From Brachybacterium squillarum M-6-3 (GTDB lineage: Bacteria; Actinomycetota; Actinomycetes; Actinomycetales; Dermabacteraceae), in assembly GCF_000225825.1 (NCBI RefSeq), contig NZ_AGBX01000006.1:1-64000 (forward strand): 64,000 nt of DNA, written 5' to 3'. Positions 39,306 through 47,910 of the stretch are shown here, in pieces (positions within the stretch are counted from its first letter, which is position 1; each line of letters starts with the position of its first letter). Made by a program: the position numbers and the translations under genes. The notes beneath the pieces are model-generated. The model saw only the letters and a list, made by a program, of their open reading frames with translations. It was not told where the DNA came from and searched no databases.

Positions 39306-40238
39306 TCAGCCCCCGGCGACGAGGACGACCACCGCGTCGGGGTCGCCGCCCTCGATGCTCGCCCAGGACTGGGCGTCCTCGCCGCGCAGGGAGCGGTCCC
39401 AGGTGCGGCCCGCGTAGCTGACCTGCACCACCGCGTGCTCCGCGGCCTGGGCCACGGCCCAGTTCGCGACCGACCAGCCGATGTCGTCCTCGCCGCCCAC
39501 GTCGATCACCAGGGCCGTAGCGCCGGAGCCCTCGGGGCGCTGCGGGGCGGCCTCCGCGCCCTCCAGGGAGGCGCTGATCCGGCCGGACTCCGTCATCCGG
39601 GGGAACTGCCGCTCCAGCTCGGAGCGGACCGCCTCGGGGGTGCCGACGCCGTCCACGTCGTCCAGGATGCACACCAGGTTCGCCCCCGACTGGCCGGTGA
39701 GCGCCGAGGCGTAGAGGCGGCCCTCGGTCTCGTGGTCGCGGTAGGCCTCCGGGTGCCCGCTGCGCTGCACCTGCTGGGCGACGTCGTTGATGTCGGCGCT
39801 CTCGTAGCCGTCGATCTCCACCAGGGCGTCGTAGAAGGCGTTGGTCGAGTAGACCGGGTCGAGGATCTCCTCGACGCTGCCCCAGCCCTGCGAGGGCCGC
39901 TGCTGGAACAGGCCCACCGAGTCCCGGTCGCCGTGCTCGATGTTCTGCAGCTGCGACTCCTGGTAGGCGGTGGCCAGGGCGATCGACGCCGCCCGCGGGG
40001 GCAGGCCCCGGTCCACCGCGACCGCGCTGATCAGCGCCGCGTTCGCCACCCGGTCGGTGGTGTAGCGGTGGCTGGTGTCCAGTCCCGTGGCGGTGCAGGT
40101 GCCGGCGTGGGCGGGGGAGCCGTAGCGCTGCAGAGCCATGTAGGAGCCGCCCGCGATGCCGCCGAAGACCAGGATCATGACGCACGGCAGGACCAGGTGG
40201 CGCGCGGCACCACCCGGTCGCTGCCGGCGGCTGGTCAC
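39306..40238 (-). CDS. membrane-anchored lysozyme-like (transglycosylase-type) protein
   Basis: The 310-residue product has a basic N-terminus and one membrane segment or uncleaved signal (about residues 12-36), and the rest lies outside. The block ALATAYQESQLQNIEHGDRDSVGLFQQRPSQGWGSVEEI resembles the soluble lytic transglycosylase/lysozyme-like core, with Glu in YQES as the likely catalytic residue and GLFQQRPSQGWG as the conserved second motif. The C-terminal half has no clear match. Two cysteines (in GTCTA and VCILD) may form a disulfide. The GTG start is 10 bases after the dapD stop, so it is probably co-transcribed with dapD. A cell-wall role is an inference. Confidence 0.7.
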   Translation of the reverse strand: MTSRRQRPGGAARHLVLPCVMILVFGGIAGGSYMALQRYGSPAHAGTCTATGLDTSHRYTTDRVANAALISAVAVDRGLPPRAASIALATAYQESQLQNIEHGDRDSVGLFQQRPSQGWGSVEEILDPVYSTNAFYDALVEIDGYESADINDVAQQVQRSGHPEAYRDHETEGRLYASALTGQSGANLVCILDDVDGVGTPEAVRSELERQFPRMTESGRISASLEGAEAAPQRPEGSGATALVIDVGGEDDIGWSVANWAVAQAAEHAVVQVSYAGRTWDRSLRGEDAQSWASIEGGDPDAVVVLVAGG

Positions 40239-40248
40239 GGGGCGGGGG

Positions 40249-41232
40249 TCAGTTCGTGTGCAGGGCGTCGTTCAGGGCGACGGTCTGGCCCTCGCGGGCC
40301 ACGACCTCCACTGCGCCGCTCAGCGAGTTGCGACGGAACAGCAGGTTCGGCACGCCCGAGAGGTCGCGGGCCTTGACCGTGTGCGGCTCCGCGCCGTCGC
40401 CGCGTTCGCCGACCACGACCACCTTGGTGCCCGCGGTGACGTACAGCCCGGCCTCGACCACGCAGTCGTCGCCCAGGGCGATGCCGATGCCGGCCTCGGC
40501 GCCCACCAGGGAGCGCTTGCCGATGCGGACCCGCTGGGTACCGCCGCCGGAGAGGGTGCCCATGGTGGATGCACCGCCGCCCACGTCGGAGCCGTCCTCC
40601 ACGATGACGCCCTGGGAGATGCGGCCCTCGATCATCGAGATGCCGAGCGTCCCGGCGTTGAAGTTCACGAAGCCCTCGTGCATGACGGTGGTGCCCTCGG
40701 CGAGGTGCGCGCCCAGGCGCACGCGGTCGGCGTCGCCGATGCGCACGCCGGTGGGCATCACGTAGTCGACCATCCGGGGGAACTTGTCGACGCTGAACAC
40801 GGTCGGGGTGCGGCCCGCGGCGATCAGGCGCAGGCGGGTCTCCTCGAAGCCGGCGACGGCGCAGGGGCCCTCGGAGGTCCATACCACGTTGGTGAGCCGG
40901 CCGAACAGGCCGTCGAGGTTCTGGGCGTTGGGGACCACCAGGCGGTGGGAGAGCAGGTGCAGGCGCAGATAGGCGTCGGCGGCGTCGGCGGGGGCGGCGG
41001 CCAGGTCGAGGGCGCGCACCACCACCTCCTGGGTGGTGCCGCGCACCTCGTCGGCGCGAGCAGAGGCCTCGAGCTGCGCGTGCAGCGGCTGCGCGGTCAC
41101 GTCGGCGGGGGCCTCGCCCGGCTGCGGAGCCGGGTACCAGACATCGAGGGTGGAGCCGTCGGCGGCGAGGGTGGCCAGGCCGATGCCCCAGGCGTGGGTG
41201 GGGGCGGCGGGGTCGGTCGTCGGGGTGCTCAT
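40249..41232 (-). CDS. dapD: tetrahydrodipicolinate N-succinyltransferase
   Basis: DapD succinylates tetrahydrodipicolinate with succinyl-CoA, the first step of the succinylase branch to diaminopimelate. The 327-residue protein is of the actinobacterial type: an N-terminal domain, then a left-handed beta-helix with hexapeptide repeats ([87 protein letters not shown]). ATG 41232 is preceded by TAGAAT (reverse strand, 41240-41245) ending 7 bases upstream, so the transcript is likely leaderless. It is close to dapE (44133), as in mycobacteria (Rv1201c-Rv1202). Confidence 0.95.
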   Translation of the reverse strand: MSTPTTDPAAPTHAWGIGLATLAADGSTLDVWYPAPQPGEAPADVTAQPLHAQLEASARADEVRGTTQEVVVRALDLAAAPADAADAYLRLHLLSHRLVVPNAQNLDGLFGRLTNVVWTSEGPCAVAGFEETRLRLIAAGRTPTVFSVDKFPRMVDYVMPTGVRIGDADRVRLGAHLAEGTTVMHEGFVNFNAGTLGISMIEGRISQGVIVEDGSDVGGGASTMGTLSGGGTQRVRIGKRSLVGAEAGIGIALGDDCVVEAGLYVTAGTKVVVVGERGDGAEPHTVKARDLSGVPNLLFRRNSLSGAVEVVAREGQTVALNDALHTN

Positions 41233-41242
41233 GGCCCCGATT

Positions 41243-42178
41243 CTACGGAGCGGGGCTTTCCCCGTCCCGGCCCGCGGGTGTGACCTGGGCCGGGTCCAGC
41301 GCTTTGCCCAGCCACTCGACGGCGGCGGCGCGGCGGACCAGCAGCTCCAGGCGACGGGTGCGCAGCGAGGACAGTGCCATCGCCACGATGAAGGCCGCGA
41401 CGCCGCCGCCGAAGCAGCCCAGCGCCACCTCCACCAGGCCCGGGTTCTCGCGGGAGAGCAGGGTGACCAGCAGGATCGCTGCGCCGATCACGACGGCCAG
41501 CAGCGCTGCACCGATCAGCAGGGTCGGGCCGAGCACGGCGAGGATCGTGGGCGCGGGGGAGAGGCGCTGCAGCGGACGCCGCACCGGGATGCCCCGGCCC
41601 AGTTGGCCCGGCCGGGCGCAGGCCCAGTCCAGCAGGGCGCGGTCCCGGCGGCGGGTCGCGACTGTCCCCACCAGCGCGGCCAGCAGCAGTGCCGCGACCG
41701 TCACCGCGGCCCAGGCCAGCAGCGGGCGCGTCGCGCCAGCCCAGCCCTCGCCGCCGAGGCCCATCCCCAGCCAGACCAGGGCGAGCACCCCGGCGGCAGC
41801 GAGAACCAGCAGCAGCCCCTCCAGGATCCGCAGCGGGACCTGCCGGGCCGCGTGCTCGGCGTCGGCCGCGGAGACGATCTCGTCCTCGACCACCTCGGCG
41901 CCCTCCTCGATCACCACCCGGCGCTCCGCCGCCAGGCCCTGCACGAAGGCGTCCAGGTCGTCGCCCGCACGCAGCCCGGGGGCGTAGCGATCCCGCTGCG
42001 CCGCGGTGAGCCAGGCCGTCAGCACGGTCGCATCGGCCAGCGCCCGTTCCCGCGGCAGCGCATCGGAGCGTGCCAGCGCCCGCAGCCGCGAGGCCGCACG
42101 CCCGGGCAGCAGCCCACCCCGGTGCGAGGAGGCGGAGTGCTGCAGGTGACGCGGCGGGGTGGTCGGCGGCTGGCGCAT
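41243..42178 (-). CDS. hypothetical membrane protein, four segments
   Basis: I do not recognise this 311-residue protein. It has a cytoplasmic-looking N-terminal part of about 105 residues with a helical, acidic stretch ([27 protein letters not shown]), then two pairs of membrane segments (about residues 116-140, 150-172 and 213-240, 250-275) separated by a basic loop. ATG 42178 has GACGAT (reverse strand, 42185-42190) ending 6 bases upstream. It is tail-to-head with dapD (10 bases) and divergent from the FAD-binding gene. It may be a small transporter-like or sensor protein, but nothing shows it directly. Confidence 0.75.
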   Translation of the reverse strand: MRQPPTTPPRHLQHSASSHRGGLLPGRAASRLRALARSDALPRERALADATVLTAWLTAAQRDRYAPGLRAGDDLDAFVQGLAAERRVVIEEGAEVVEDEIVSAADAEHAARQVPLRILEGLLLVLAAAGVLALVWLGMGLGGEGWAGATRPLLAWAAVTVAALLLAALVGTVATRRRDRALLDWACARPGQLGRGIPVRRPLQRLSPAPTILAVLGPTLLIGAALLAVVIGAAILLVTLLSRENPGLVEVALGCFGGGVAAFIVAMALSSLRTRRLELLVRRAAAVEWLGKALDPAQVTPAGRDGESPAP

Positions 42179-42245
42179 GCGCACATCGTCGCAGAACACC
42201 CCCGCCCCGTCCTGTCCCGGCCCCGATCCGCGCGATACTGGGGGG

Positions 42246-44060
42246 ATGACCTCCCCCTCCGCGCCCAGCCGAACCGTCGCCGTGATCGGTGCCGGGCCGC
42301 GGGGCACCGCGATCGTGGAGCGCCTGGTGGCGGCCTCCACCCTCGGGGACTGGCAGGGACGGCTCACCGTGCACCTGATCGACCCGCAGGTGGGGCGCGG
42401 CGGCGCGGTCTGGCGGCACGACCAGCCCGAGGTGCTGCTGATGAACACCGCCACCTGCCAGACCACCATGTACCCCGACGCGAGCTGCCACCCAGCCCTG
42501 CCGCTGCTGCACGGCACCACGCTCGCCGACTTCCTCGCCGCCGAGGGCTACGCCCCCGCCGACGTCGCCCCCCGCGCCGCCCACGGCCGCTACCTCGCCC
42601 ACGTGCTCGCCACCGCCGAGGCCGACGCCGACCCCGCCCGCCTGCGCATCGTCCGCCACGCCGCCGAGGTGGTCGACGTGACCGGACCGGCCGAGGGCGC
42701 CCAGCGAGTCCGCCTGGACGACGGCCGCGTGCTCGCCGTCGACGCCGTCGCCCTGCCGCTGGGCCACCTCGCCACCGCCCCCGGACCCCGCTCGCAGCAG
42801 TACGCCGACGCCGCCGCGCGCCACGACCTGATCCACCTGGGCCCCGCCAACCCCCTGGAGCTGGACTACCGGGCGCTGCTGGGCCGCGAGGCCATCGCCG
42901 TGGCCGGGATGGGCCTGAACTTCTACGACCTGATCGGGATGCTCACCCACGCCGCCGGCGGCGTCTTCGAGGAGGACCCCTCCGCCCCCTCCGGCCTGCG
43001 CTACCTGCCCGGCGGCGGCGAGCCCCGCCTGGTCGTAGGCTCCCGCTCCGGCATGGTCTACCGGCCCAAGCCCGACCTGCGCCCCGAGCTGCCCGCCCCG
43101 TACACCCCGCAGGTGCTCACCTCCGAGCGGGTGCTGGACCTCGCCGTGCGCCCCGCCGGCGTCGACCACGAGCGGGACGTGATGCCGCTGATGCTCGCCG
43201 AGCTGCGCGCCGCCCTGCGCTCCGTCGGCGCACACCACCTCGCCACCGACGAGGCCCTCGTGCACCTGCTGTTCCCGCTCGGCCGACGCGGCGGCGCCAC
43301 CGACGAGCCCCACCGCCTCACCCGCGAGGTGCTGCGCGACTCCCTGCGCGCCGCCACCGAGCCCGACCCCGTCTGGGTGCTCGTGTTCCGGGTGCTCAGC
43401 GCCCTGCGGGTCCAGGTCAACCGCCTCATCGACCTCGGGGCGTACACCACCGACAGTGTCCGCCGCGACATCGACGGGCACCTGCGCAACGCCTTCGCCT
43501 CCTGGGCCTCCGGCCCGCCCGTGTCGCGGGTGCGGCAGCTGCTCGCGCTCGAGGAGGCCGGGCTGGTGCAGTTCCTGGGCTCCCGCATGCACGTCGACAT
43601 CGACGAGGAGGCCGGCCGCTTCGCCGTCCGCGGCGGGGACAACCCGCCCGTGCTGTGCGAGGGCATCGTCGAGGCGCACCTGCCGCCCGTGGACCTCCCC
43701 GCCTACCGGAGTCCTCTGCTGGGTGCCTGGCGCGAGCGCGACGAGGTGCAGAAGGACTCCTGGGCCTCCCGCGGCAGCGGGCGCCGCCTGCTGACCGGCT
43801 CCATCGCCGTGGACGGGCTGTACAGCCCCATCGGTGCCGACGGCACGGTCCACGAGCGGCGGTTCCTGCTCGGCGTGCCCGTCTCCACCGCCCAGCCCGG
43901 CTCCGCCATCACCGCCGAGCCCGACAGCTCCGCCCAGCTGCTGCGCCACGCCGAGGCCGTCGCGCTGCGCCTGGCGATGATCGGCGGCGCCCTGAGCGCC
44001 GGCGCCGGGGCGGGCGCCTCCGGGCACGGCCCCGGGACCGTGCTCGCCCCCGCCCGCTGA
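42246..44060 (+). CDS. FAD/NAD(P)-binding protein (PF13454 type)
   Basis: The 604-residue product begins with a dinucleotide-binding motif, VAVIGAGPRGTAIVERL, typical of the FAD-NAD(P)-binding family whose members have GPRGT. Further conserved parts are DPQVGRGGAVWRHDQPEVLLMNTATCQTTMYPD, LPLGHL and VAGMGLNFYDLIGML. No membrane or signal segment is seen. The family is poorly characterised; some members hydroxylate amines or act in secondary metabolism. A GATACT box (42234-42239) lies 6 bases before the ATG, so it is likely leaderless. It precedes dapE by 72 bases. Confidence 0.85.
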   Translation: MTSPSAPSRTVAVIGAGPRGTAIVERLVAASTLGDWQGRLTVHLIDPQVGRGGAVWRHDQPEVLLMNTATCQTTMYPDASCHPALPLLHGTTLADFLAAEGYAPADVAPRAAHGRYLAHVLATAEADADPARLRIVRHAAEVVDVTGPAEGAQRVRLDDGRVLAVDAVALPLGHLATAPGPRSQQYADAAARHDLIHLGPANPLELDYRALLGREAIAVAGMGLNFYDLIGMLTHAAGGVFEEDPSAPSGLRYLPGGGEPRLVVGSRSGMVYRPKPDLRPELPAPYTPQVLTSERVLDLAVRPAGVDHERDVMPLMLAELRAALRSVGAHHLATDEALVHLLFPLGRRGGATDEPHRLTREVLRDSLRAATEPDPVWVLVFRVLSALRVQVNRLIDLGAYTTDSVRRDIDGHLRNAFASWASGPPVSRVRQLLALEEAGLVQFLGSRMHVDIDEEAGRFAVRGGDNPPVLCEGIVEAHLPPVDLPAYRSPLLGAWRERDEVQKDSWASRGSGRRLLTGSIAVDGLYSPIGADGTVHERRFLLGVPVSTAQPGSAITAEPDSSAQLLRHAEAVALRLAMIGGALSAGAGAGASGHGPGTVLAPAR

Positions 44061-44132
44061 GTGCGGCGGACCTCCCCGTCCTCCCCGGACGTCGCGCCCC
44101 GCACCTTTCCGCCTCGGTGGCAGGATGAGGAC

Positions 44133-45284
44133 ATGAGCAGCCCCGCCGCCCCCGCCCCGGACACCCCCGTGCTGGACCCGCACGCCGACATCGTCGACCT
44201 CACCGCCGCCGTCGTCGACGTGCCCTCCGTCTCCGGGGACGAGCGAGCGCTCGCCGACGCCGTCGAGCAGGCGCTGCGCACCCACGCCCCGCACCTCGAG
44301 GTGATCCGCGACGGCGACACCGTCATCGCCCGCACCCACCGCGGCCTGCCGCAGCGCATCCTGCTGGCCGGCCACCTGGACACCGTGCCGATCGCCGGCA
44401 ACGTCCCTTCCACCCGGCGCGTCCGGGAGGGGCGCGAGGAGCTGGTCGGCCGCGGCAGCTGCGACATGAAGGGCGGCGTGGCCGTCTTCCTCAAGGGCGC
44501 CGTCGAGGCCACCGACGCCGCCGTCGACCTCACCTGGATCTTCTACGACCACGAGGAGGTCGCGGCGGCCGAGAACTCCCTCACCCGGATCGCCGCCGAG
44601 CACCCCGAGTACCTCGCCGCCGACCTCGCGATCCTCGGCGAGCCCACCATCGCGGGCATCGAGGGCGGCTGCAAGGGCACCATGAAGCTCGAGGTCGCCG
44701 CCCACGGCGTCGCCGCCCACTCCGCCCGCGACTGGGTGGGTGACAACGCCATCCACCACCTCGGCGCCGTGCTGCGCCGCCTGGAGGACTACGAGGCCCG
44801 GCGTGCCGTGATCGACGGGCTCGAGTACCGCGAGTGCCTCAACGCCGTCCTGATCGACGGGGGCATCGCGGGCAACGTGATCCCCGACCGGGCCGTGGCC
44901 ACCCTCAACTACCGCTTCGCCCCCGACACCTCGATCGAGCAGGCCGAGGCGCACGTGCGCGAGCTGCTGGCCGACCTGCCCGTCGAGGTCACCGTCACCG
45001 ACGCCGCCCCCGGCGCCCTGCCCGGCCTGGACACCCCCGCCGCCCGGCAGGTGCTGGAGGCGCTCGGCGAGGACGTACGGGTGGACGCCAAGCAGGGGTG
45101 GACCGATGTGGCCCGCTTCGCGCCGCTCGGCGTGCCCGCCGTGAACTTCGGCCCCGGCGACCCGCTGCTCGCCCACACCGCCGACGAGCACGTGCCCTAC
45201 GCCGACCTCCGCGCCACCCTGGACGGGCTGCGCCGCATCCTCGCCCCCGCGGGCACGGAACCGGGCGATACGCTCGGCGCATGA
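44133..45284 (+). CDS. dapE: succinyl-diaminopimelate desuccinylase
   Basis: DapE removes succinate from N-succinyl-LL-diaminopimelate, giving LL-DAP for lysine and peptidoglycan. It is an M20 zinc peptidase-type enzyme of 383 residues. Metal and catalytic residues are in LAGHLDTVPI, GRGSCDMKGGVAVFL and YDHEEVAAAENSL, and the lid domain has GVAAHSARDWVGDNAIHHL. The C-terminal zinc ligand region is GPGDPLLAHTADEHVPY. CAGGAT (44121-44126) ends 6 bases before the ATG. Its stop overlaps the start of the LOG gene (ATGA). Confidence 0.94.
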   Translation: MSSPAAPAPDTPVLDPHADIVDLTAAVVDVPSVSGDERALADAVEQALRTHAPHLEVIRDGDTVIARTHRGLPQRILLAGHLDTVPIAGNVPSTRRVREGREELVGRGSCDMKGGVAVFLKGAVEATDAAVDLTWIFYDHEEVAAAENSLTRIAAEHPEYLAADLAILGEPTIAGIEGGCKGTMKLEVAAHGVAAHSARDWVGDNAIHHLGAVLRRLEDYEARRAVIDGLEYRECLNAVLIDGGIAGNVIPDRAVATLNYRFAPDTSIEQAEAHVRELLADLPVEVTVTDAAPGALPGLDTPAARQVLEALGEDVRVDAKQGWTDVARFAPLGVPAVNFGPGDPLLAHTADEHVPYADLRATLDGLRRILAPAGTEPGDTLGA

Positions 45285-46015
45285 ACGCCACCGACGACCG
45301 CCACCGCAAGGGACCCGTCACCCTCAGCGGGCGCCACCGCCCCGACCGCACCACCGACCAGCGGCTGCTGGAGGAGTCCGGTCCCGGCGACTGGGTCCAC
45401 TCCGACCCCTGGCGGGTGCTGCGCATCCAGTCCGAGTTCGTCGAGGGCTTCGGGGCGCTCGCCGAGCTGGGCCCGGCCATCTCCATCTTCGGCTCCGCCC
45501 GCACCCCCGCCGACCACCCGGACTACGCCTGCGCCGAGGAGATCGCCCGCGGCGTCGTCGACATGGGCTACGCGGTGATCACCGGCGGTGGCCCCGGCAT
45601 CATGGAGGCCGGCAACCGGGGAGCCCAGGAGGCCGGCGGCACCTCCGTGGGTCTCGGCATCGAGCTGCCCCACGAGCAGGGCATGAACCGCTATGTCGAC
45701 CTCGGCGTCGACTTCCGCTACTTCTTCGCCCGCAAGACCATGTTCGTGAAGTACTCCAGCGGCTTCGTGGTGATGCCCGGCGGCTTCGGCACCTTCGACG
45801 AGCTCTTCGAGGCGGTCTGCCTGATGCAGACCCACAAGATCCGCATGTTCCCCGTCGTGCTGGTGGGCCGCGACTACTGGCAGGGCCTGCTGGACTGGAT
45901 CTCCACCGCGGTGCTGGACCGCGGCATGATCGGCGAGGGCGACGTGGAGCAGCTGCGCGTGGTGGACTCCGCCGAGGAGGCCCTCGCCGTGCTGCGGGAG
46001 GCTGCGGGCCGATGA
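45281..46015 (+). CDS. LOG family protein (TIGR00730-type nucleotide phosphoribohydrolase)
   Basis: LOG proteins release free cytokinins from nucleoside monophosphates in plants and are widespread, often of unknown role, in bacteria. The 244-residue protein shows the two hallmark motifs GGGPGIMEAGNRGA and PGGFGTFDELFE. ATG 45281 overlaps the dapE stop and also has TACGCT (45269-45274) ending 6 bases upstream, so it may be transcribed on its own as well as with dapE. This dapE-LOG-DUF3117 order matches mycobacterial Rv1202-Rv1205-Rv1211 with intervening genes missing. Confidence 0.93.
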   Translation: MNATDDRHRKGPVTLSGRHRPDRTTDQRLLEESGPGDWVHSDPWRVLRIQSEFVEGFGALAELGPAISIFGSARTPADHPDYACAEEIARGVVDMGYAVITGGGPGIMEAGNRGAQEAGGTSVGLGIELPHEQGMNRYVDLGVDFRYFFARKTMFVKYSSGFVVMPGGFGTFDELFEAVCLMQTHKIRMFPVVLVGRDYWQGLLDWISTAVLDRGMIGEGDVEQLRVVDSAEEALAVLREAAGR

Positions 46016-46215
46016 CCGCCGTCTCCGCGATGGTGCTGGTGCTGCTGGGCACCGCCCTCGTGGTCGCGGTCGCAGCGGTGCTGGTCGCCGCCGGTCGGGT
46101 GGGGGAGGGGATCTCCCTGCCCGCGCGCACGCCCCGGAGGACTCGCCGGGAGCCCGCCGCCGTGCCTGCGCCCACCGCCGACGAGACCCGCGACGACGCA
46201 GGTCCGCGGACCTGA
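46012..46215 (+). CDS. small single-pass membrane protein
   Basis: This 67-residue product has one membrane segment (about residues 4-28) and a basic then Pro/Ala-rich cytoplasmic-looking tail. It overlaps the LOG gene as ATGA. In related genomes a DivIVA-domain protein occupies this position after LOG; only a short membrane anchor is left here, so it may be a truncated or independent small protein. No function is known. Confidence 0.65.
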   Translation: MTAVSAMVLVLLGTALVVAVAAVLVAAGRVGEGISLPARTPRRTRREPAAVPAPTADETRDDAGPRT

Positions 46216-46221
46216 GATAAT
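46216..46221 (+). promoter_or_regulatory. putative -10 box for DUF3117 gene
   Basis: GATAAT immediately follows the stop of the small membrane protein and lies 77 bases before the DUF3117 ATG. AAGGAGG just before 46298 is the ribosome site. Confidence 0.5.
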
Positions 46222-46297
46222 GGCCACCGTACCCGGGCTGTCCGGGGTCCCGACCCGGGGCCCTGCCGGGGACCGCGACACCACCAAGGAGGCACGC

Positions 46298-46468
46298 ATG
46301 GCCGCTATGAAGCCGCGCACCGGGGACGGTCCGCTCGAGGTCGTGGAGGAGGGACGCAGCATCATCATGCGCGTCCCGCTCGAGGGTGGCGGCCGCCTGG
46401 TCGTCGAGATCGCCGCGTCCGAGGCCGTCTCCCTGCGGGACGCCCTCCAGGGCGTCATCAAGGAGTGA
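46298..46468 (+). CDS. DUF3117 domain-containing protein
   Basis: This 56-residue protein (MAAMKPRTGDGPLEVVEEGR at the start, then IIMRVPLEGGGRLVVEI and LRDALQGV) is the complete DUF3117 family, conserved through actinobacteria (Rv1211 in mycobacteria) and of unknown function. AAGGAGG gives a strong ribosome site for the ATG at 46298; the frame extends upstream but without a better start. It has its own promoter-like box. Confidence 0.92.
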   Translation: MAAMKPRTGDGPLEVVEEGRSIIMRVPLEGGGRLVVEIAASEAVSLRDALQGVIKE

Positions 46469-46508
46469 TCCGCGACCTCGCGACCTGAGCTCGCCCGTCG
46501 AGCCTGAT

Positions 46509-46534
46509 GGCCCTGCACCCCCGGGTGCGGGGCC
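46509..46534. terminator. hairpin between DUF3117 and O-methyltransferase genes
   Basis: Arms of 12 bases (46509-46520 and 46523-46534) with one mismatch lie between the two convergent genes, 41 bases after the DUF3117 stop; the physical loop would be larger than the 2-base symmetric centre. Confidence 0.6.
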
Positions 46535-46585
46535 GTCGCCGTCTTTGGGGTCTGTGCGGTTCCGCGCCTCGCGGGGTGCGGGGGC

Positions 46586-47239
46586 TCAGCCGCGCAGGAC
46601 CGCCGCGAGCACCCCGTCGCCGCTGCCGGTGAGCGCCGTGATCAGGTCCTCGGACTGCTCGACCTCGCGCAGCAGCTCGCGCACCGCACGGGTGGCGGCG
46701 TCGCGGGCGGTGGGGTCGGCGACCCGGTCGTGGAACAGTGCGTGGGGGATCACCAGCACGCCGCCGGGCCGCAGCAGCCGCGTGGCATGGGCCAGCAGCT
46801 CGGGCGCGTGGTCGGCGTGGGCCGGGAAGGACACCAGGTCGTAGGCGTGATCGGTGAGGCGGCCGACGACGTCGCGGGGGGAGCCGGCGATGGTCCGCAC
46901 CCGCGCCGGGCGGATCTTCGCCTCGGTGAAGGACTCGCGGGCCGCGCGCTGGTTCTCGACCTCCGGGTCGATGGTGGTCAGCACGCCCTCGGGGTGCATC
47001 CCCGCCAGCAGGTACAGGGAGCCGACGCCGCTGCCGGTGCCGATCTCCACGGCGGACCGGGCCTGAACGGCCGCGGCCAGCACCCGCATCAGGGCGCCCG
47101 CGCCGGGCAGCACCGGGGTGGCCCCCAGCTCGTTGCCACGCTCGCGGGCACGCGCGAGCACCCCGGTCTCGGGGAACAGCGTCGCCTCGTCGACGAACTC
47201 CTCGCCGTGGGCCCAGCTGGCCACCTTTCCCGATGCCAT
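46586..47239 (-). CDS. O-methyltransferase (CCoAOMT-like family)
   Basis: The 217-residue protein is a SAM-dependent O-methyltransferase of the YrrM/caffeoyl-CoA type (Rv1220c in mycobacteria). The SAM site is AVEIGTGSGVGSLYLL and TTIDPEVENQRAAR. YDLVSFPAHADH replaces the usual Asp motif YDLVFVDADK, so the metal-binding Asp may be missing and function could differ. GAAGGAAGGG precedes the ATG. In many actinobacteria sigE, rseA and htrA separate this gene from tatB; here only 205 bp do so. Confidence 0.85.
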   Translation of the reverse strand: MASGKVASWAHGEEFVDEATLFPETGVLARARERGNELGATPVLPGAGALMRVLAAAVQARSAVEIGTGSGVGSLYLLAGMHPEGVLTTIDPEVENQRAARESFTEAKIRPARVRTIAGSPRDVVGRLTDHAYDLVSFPAHADHAPELLAHATRLLRPGGVLVIPHALFHDRVADPTARDAATRAVRELLREVEQSEDLITALTGSGDGVLAAVLRG

Positions 47240-47362
47240 GGGATGCCCTTCCTTCCTCGCCCCGCACCCGGTGCCCCCGCCCCTCGGCGGGACCGGTCGA
47301 CGCGACCGGCCCAGCCTACGTCAGGCGGTCCCCGCTCCCGGACTCTCCCCGGATCCCTCTGC

Positions 47363-47368
47363 CATAAT
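47363..47368 (+). promoter_or_regulatory. putative -10 box for tatB
   Basis: CATAAT lies 77 bases before the tatB GTG in the gap divergent to the O-methyltransferase gene. No clear -35 is seen. Confidence 0.45.
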
Positions 47369-47444
47369 GGCTCCGCGGAATCCGCGCCACCCCGGGGCGG
47401 AGCAGTGCGAGGCCGGCCCGGACCCGGCAGGAACAGGTGATGAC

Positions 47445-47867
47445 GTGAGCTTCTTCGGGCTGCAGGGCTGGGAGCCCGTCGTCCTGCTCATCATCTTCGT
47501 GATCATCATCGGCCCCCAGCGCCTCCCGGAGTACACGCGCAACGTCGTGCGCTGGGTGCGCTCGGCCCGCCAGTGGGTGGACGAGTCCCGCGCCTCCGTC
47601 GAGGACGAGATGGGCATCGCCATCGACGACCTGCGCAAGTACGACCCCCGGCAGTACGACCCCCGCCGCATCATCCGCGAGGCCTGGGGCGACACCAATC
47701 CCGAGGAGCTGCTGCCCTCCAAGGAGTCCCTGAGCGTGGCCGCCGGCGGCGCGGCCGCGGGCACCGCCGCCTCCCGCCGGAAGTCCTCCGGCGGCGCGAA
47801 GTCCGGCTCGAAGACGGCCAAGGGCGAGGGCCCGCAGCGGGCCCCCTGGGACCCCGAGGCCACCTGA
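47445..47867 (+). CDS. tatB: Sec-independent protein translocase TatB
   Basis: TatB helps TatC recognise twin-arginine signals. The 140-residue protein has the TatA/B layout: MSFFGLQGWEPVVLLIIFVIIIGPQRLPEYTRNV, a short membrane helix (about residues 9-24) with the hinge GPQRLPEYTR, then an amphipathic helix and a charged disordered tail. The GTG start follows an AGGAA-type ribosome site. Its place beside mrp matches actinobacterial order (Rv1224-Rv1229c). Confidence 0.9.
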   Translation: MSFFGLQGWEPVVLLIIFVIIIGPQRLPEYTRNVVRWVRSARQWVDESRASVEDEMGIAIDDLRKYDPRQYDPRRIIREAWGDTNPEELLPSKESLSVAAGGAAAGTAASRRKSSGGAKSGSKTAKGEGPQRAPWDPEAT

Positions 47868-47910
47868 GCCGACCGCGCGGACCGCGCCGTGGGTCAGCCC
47901 CGCGCGACGA

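Noticed and set aside
41229..45191. A 1320-codon open frame on the reverse strand
   Set aside because: It is the antisense shadow of the FAD-binding and dapE genes; in GC-rich DNA long stop-free antisense frames are common. Its His/Gly/Val-rich composition matches no family.
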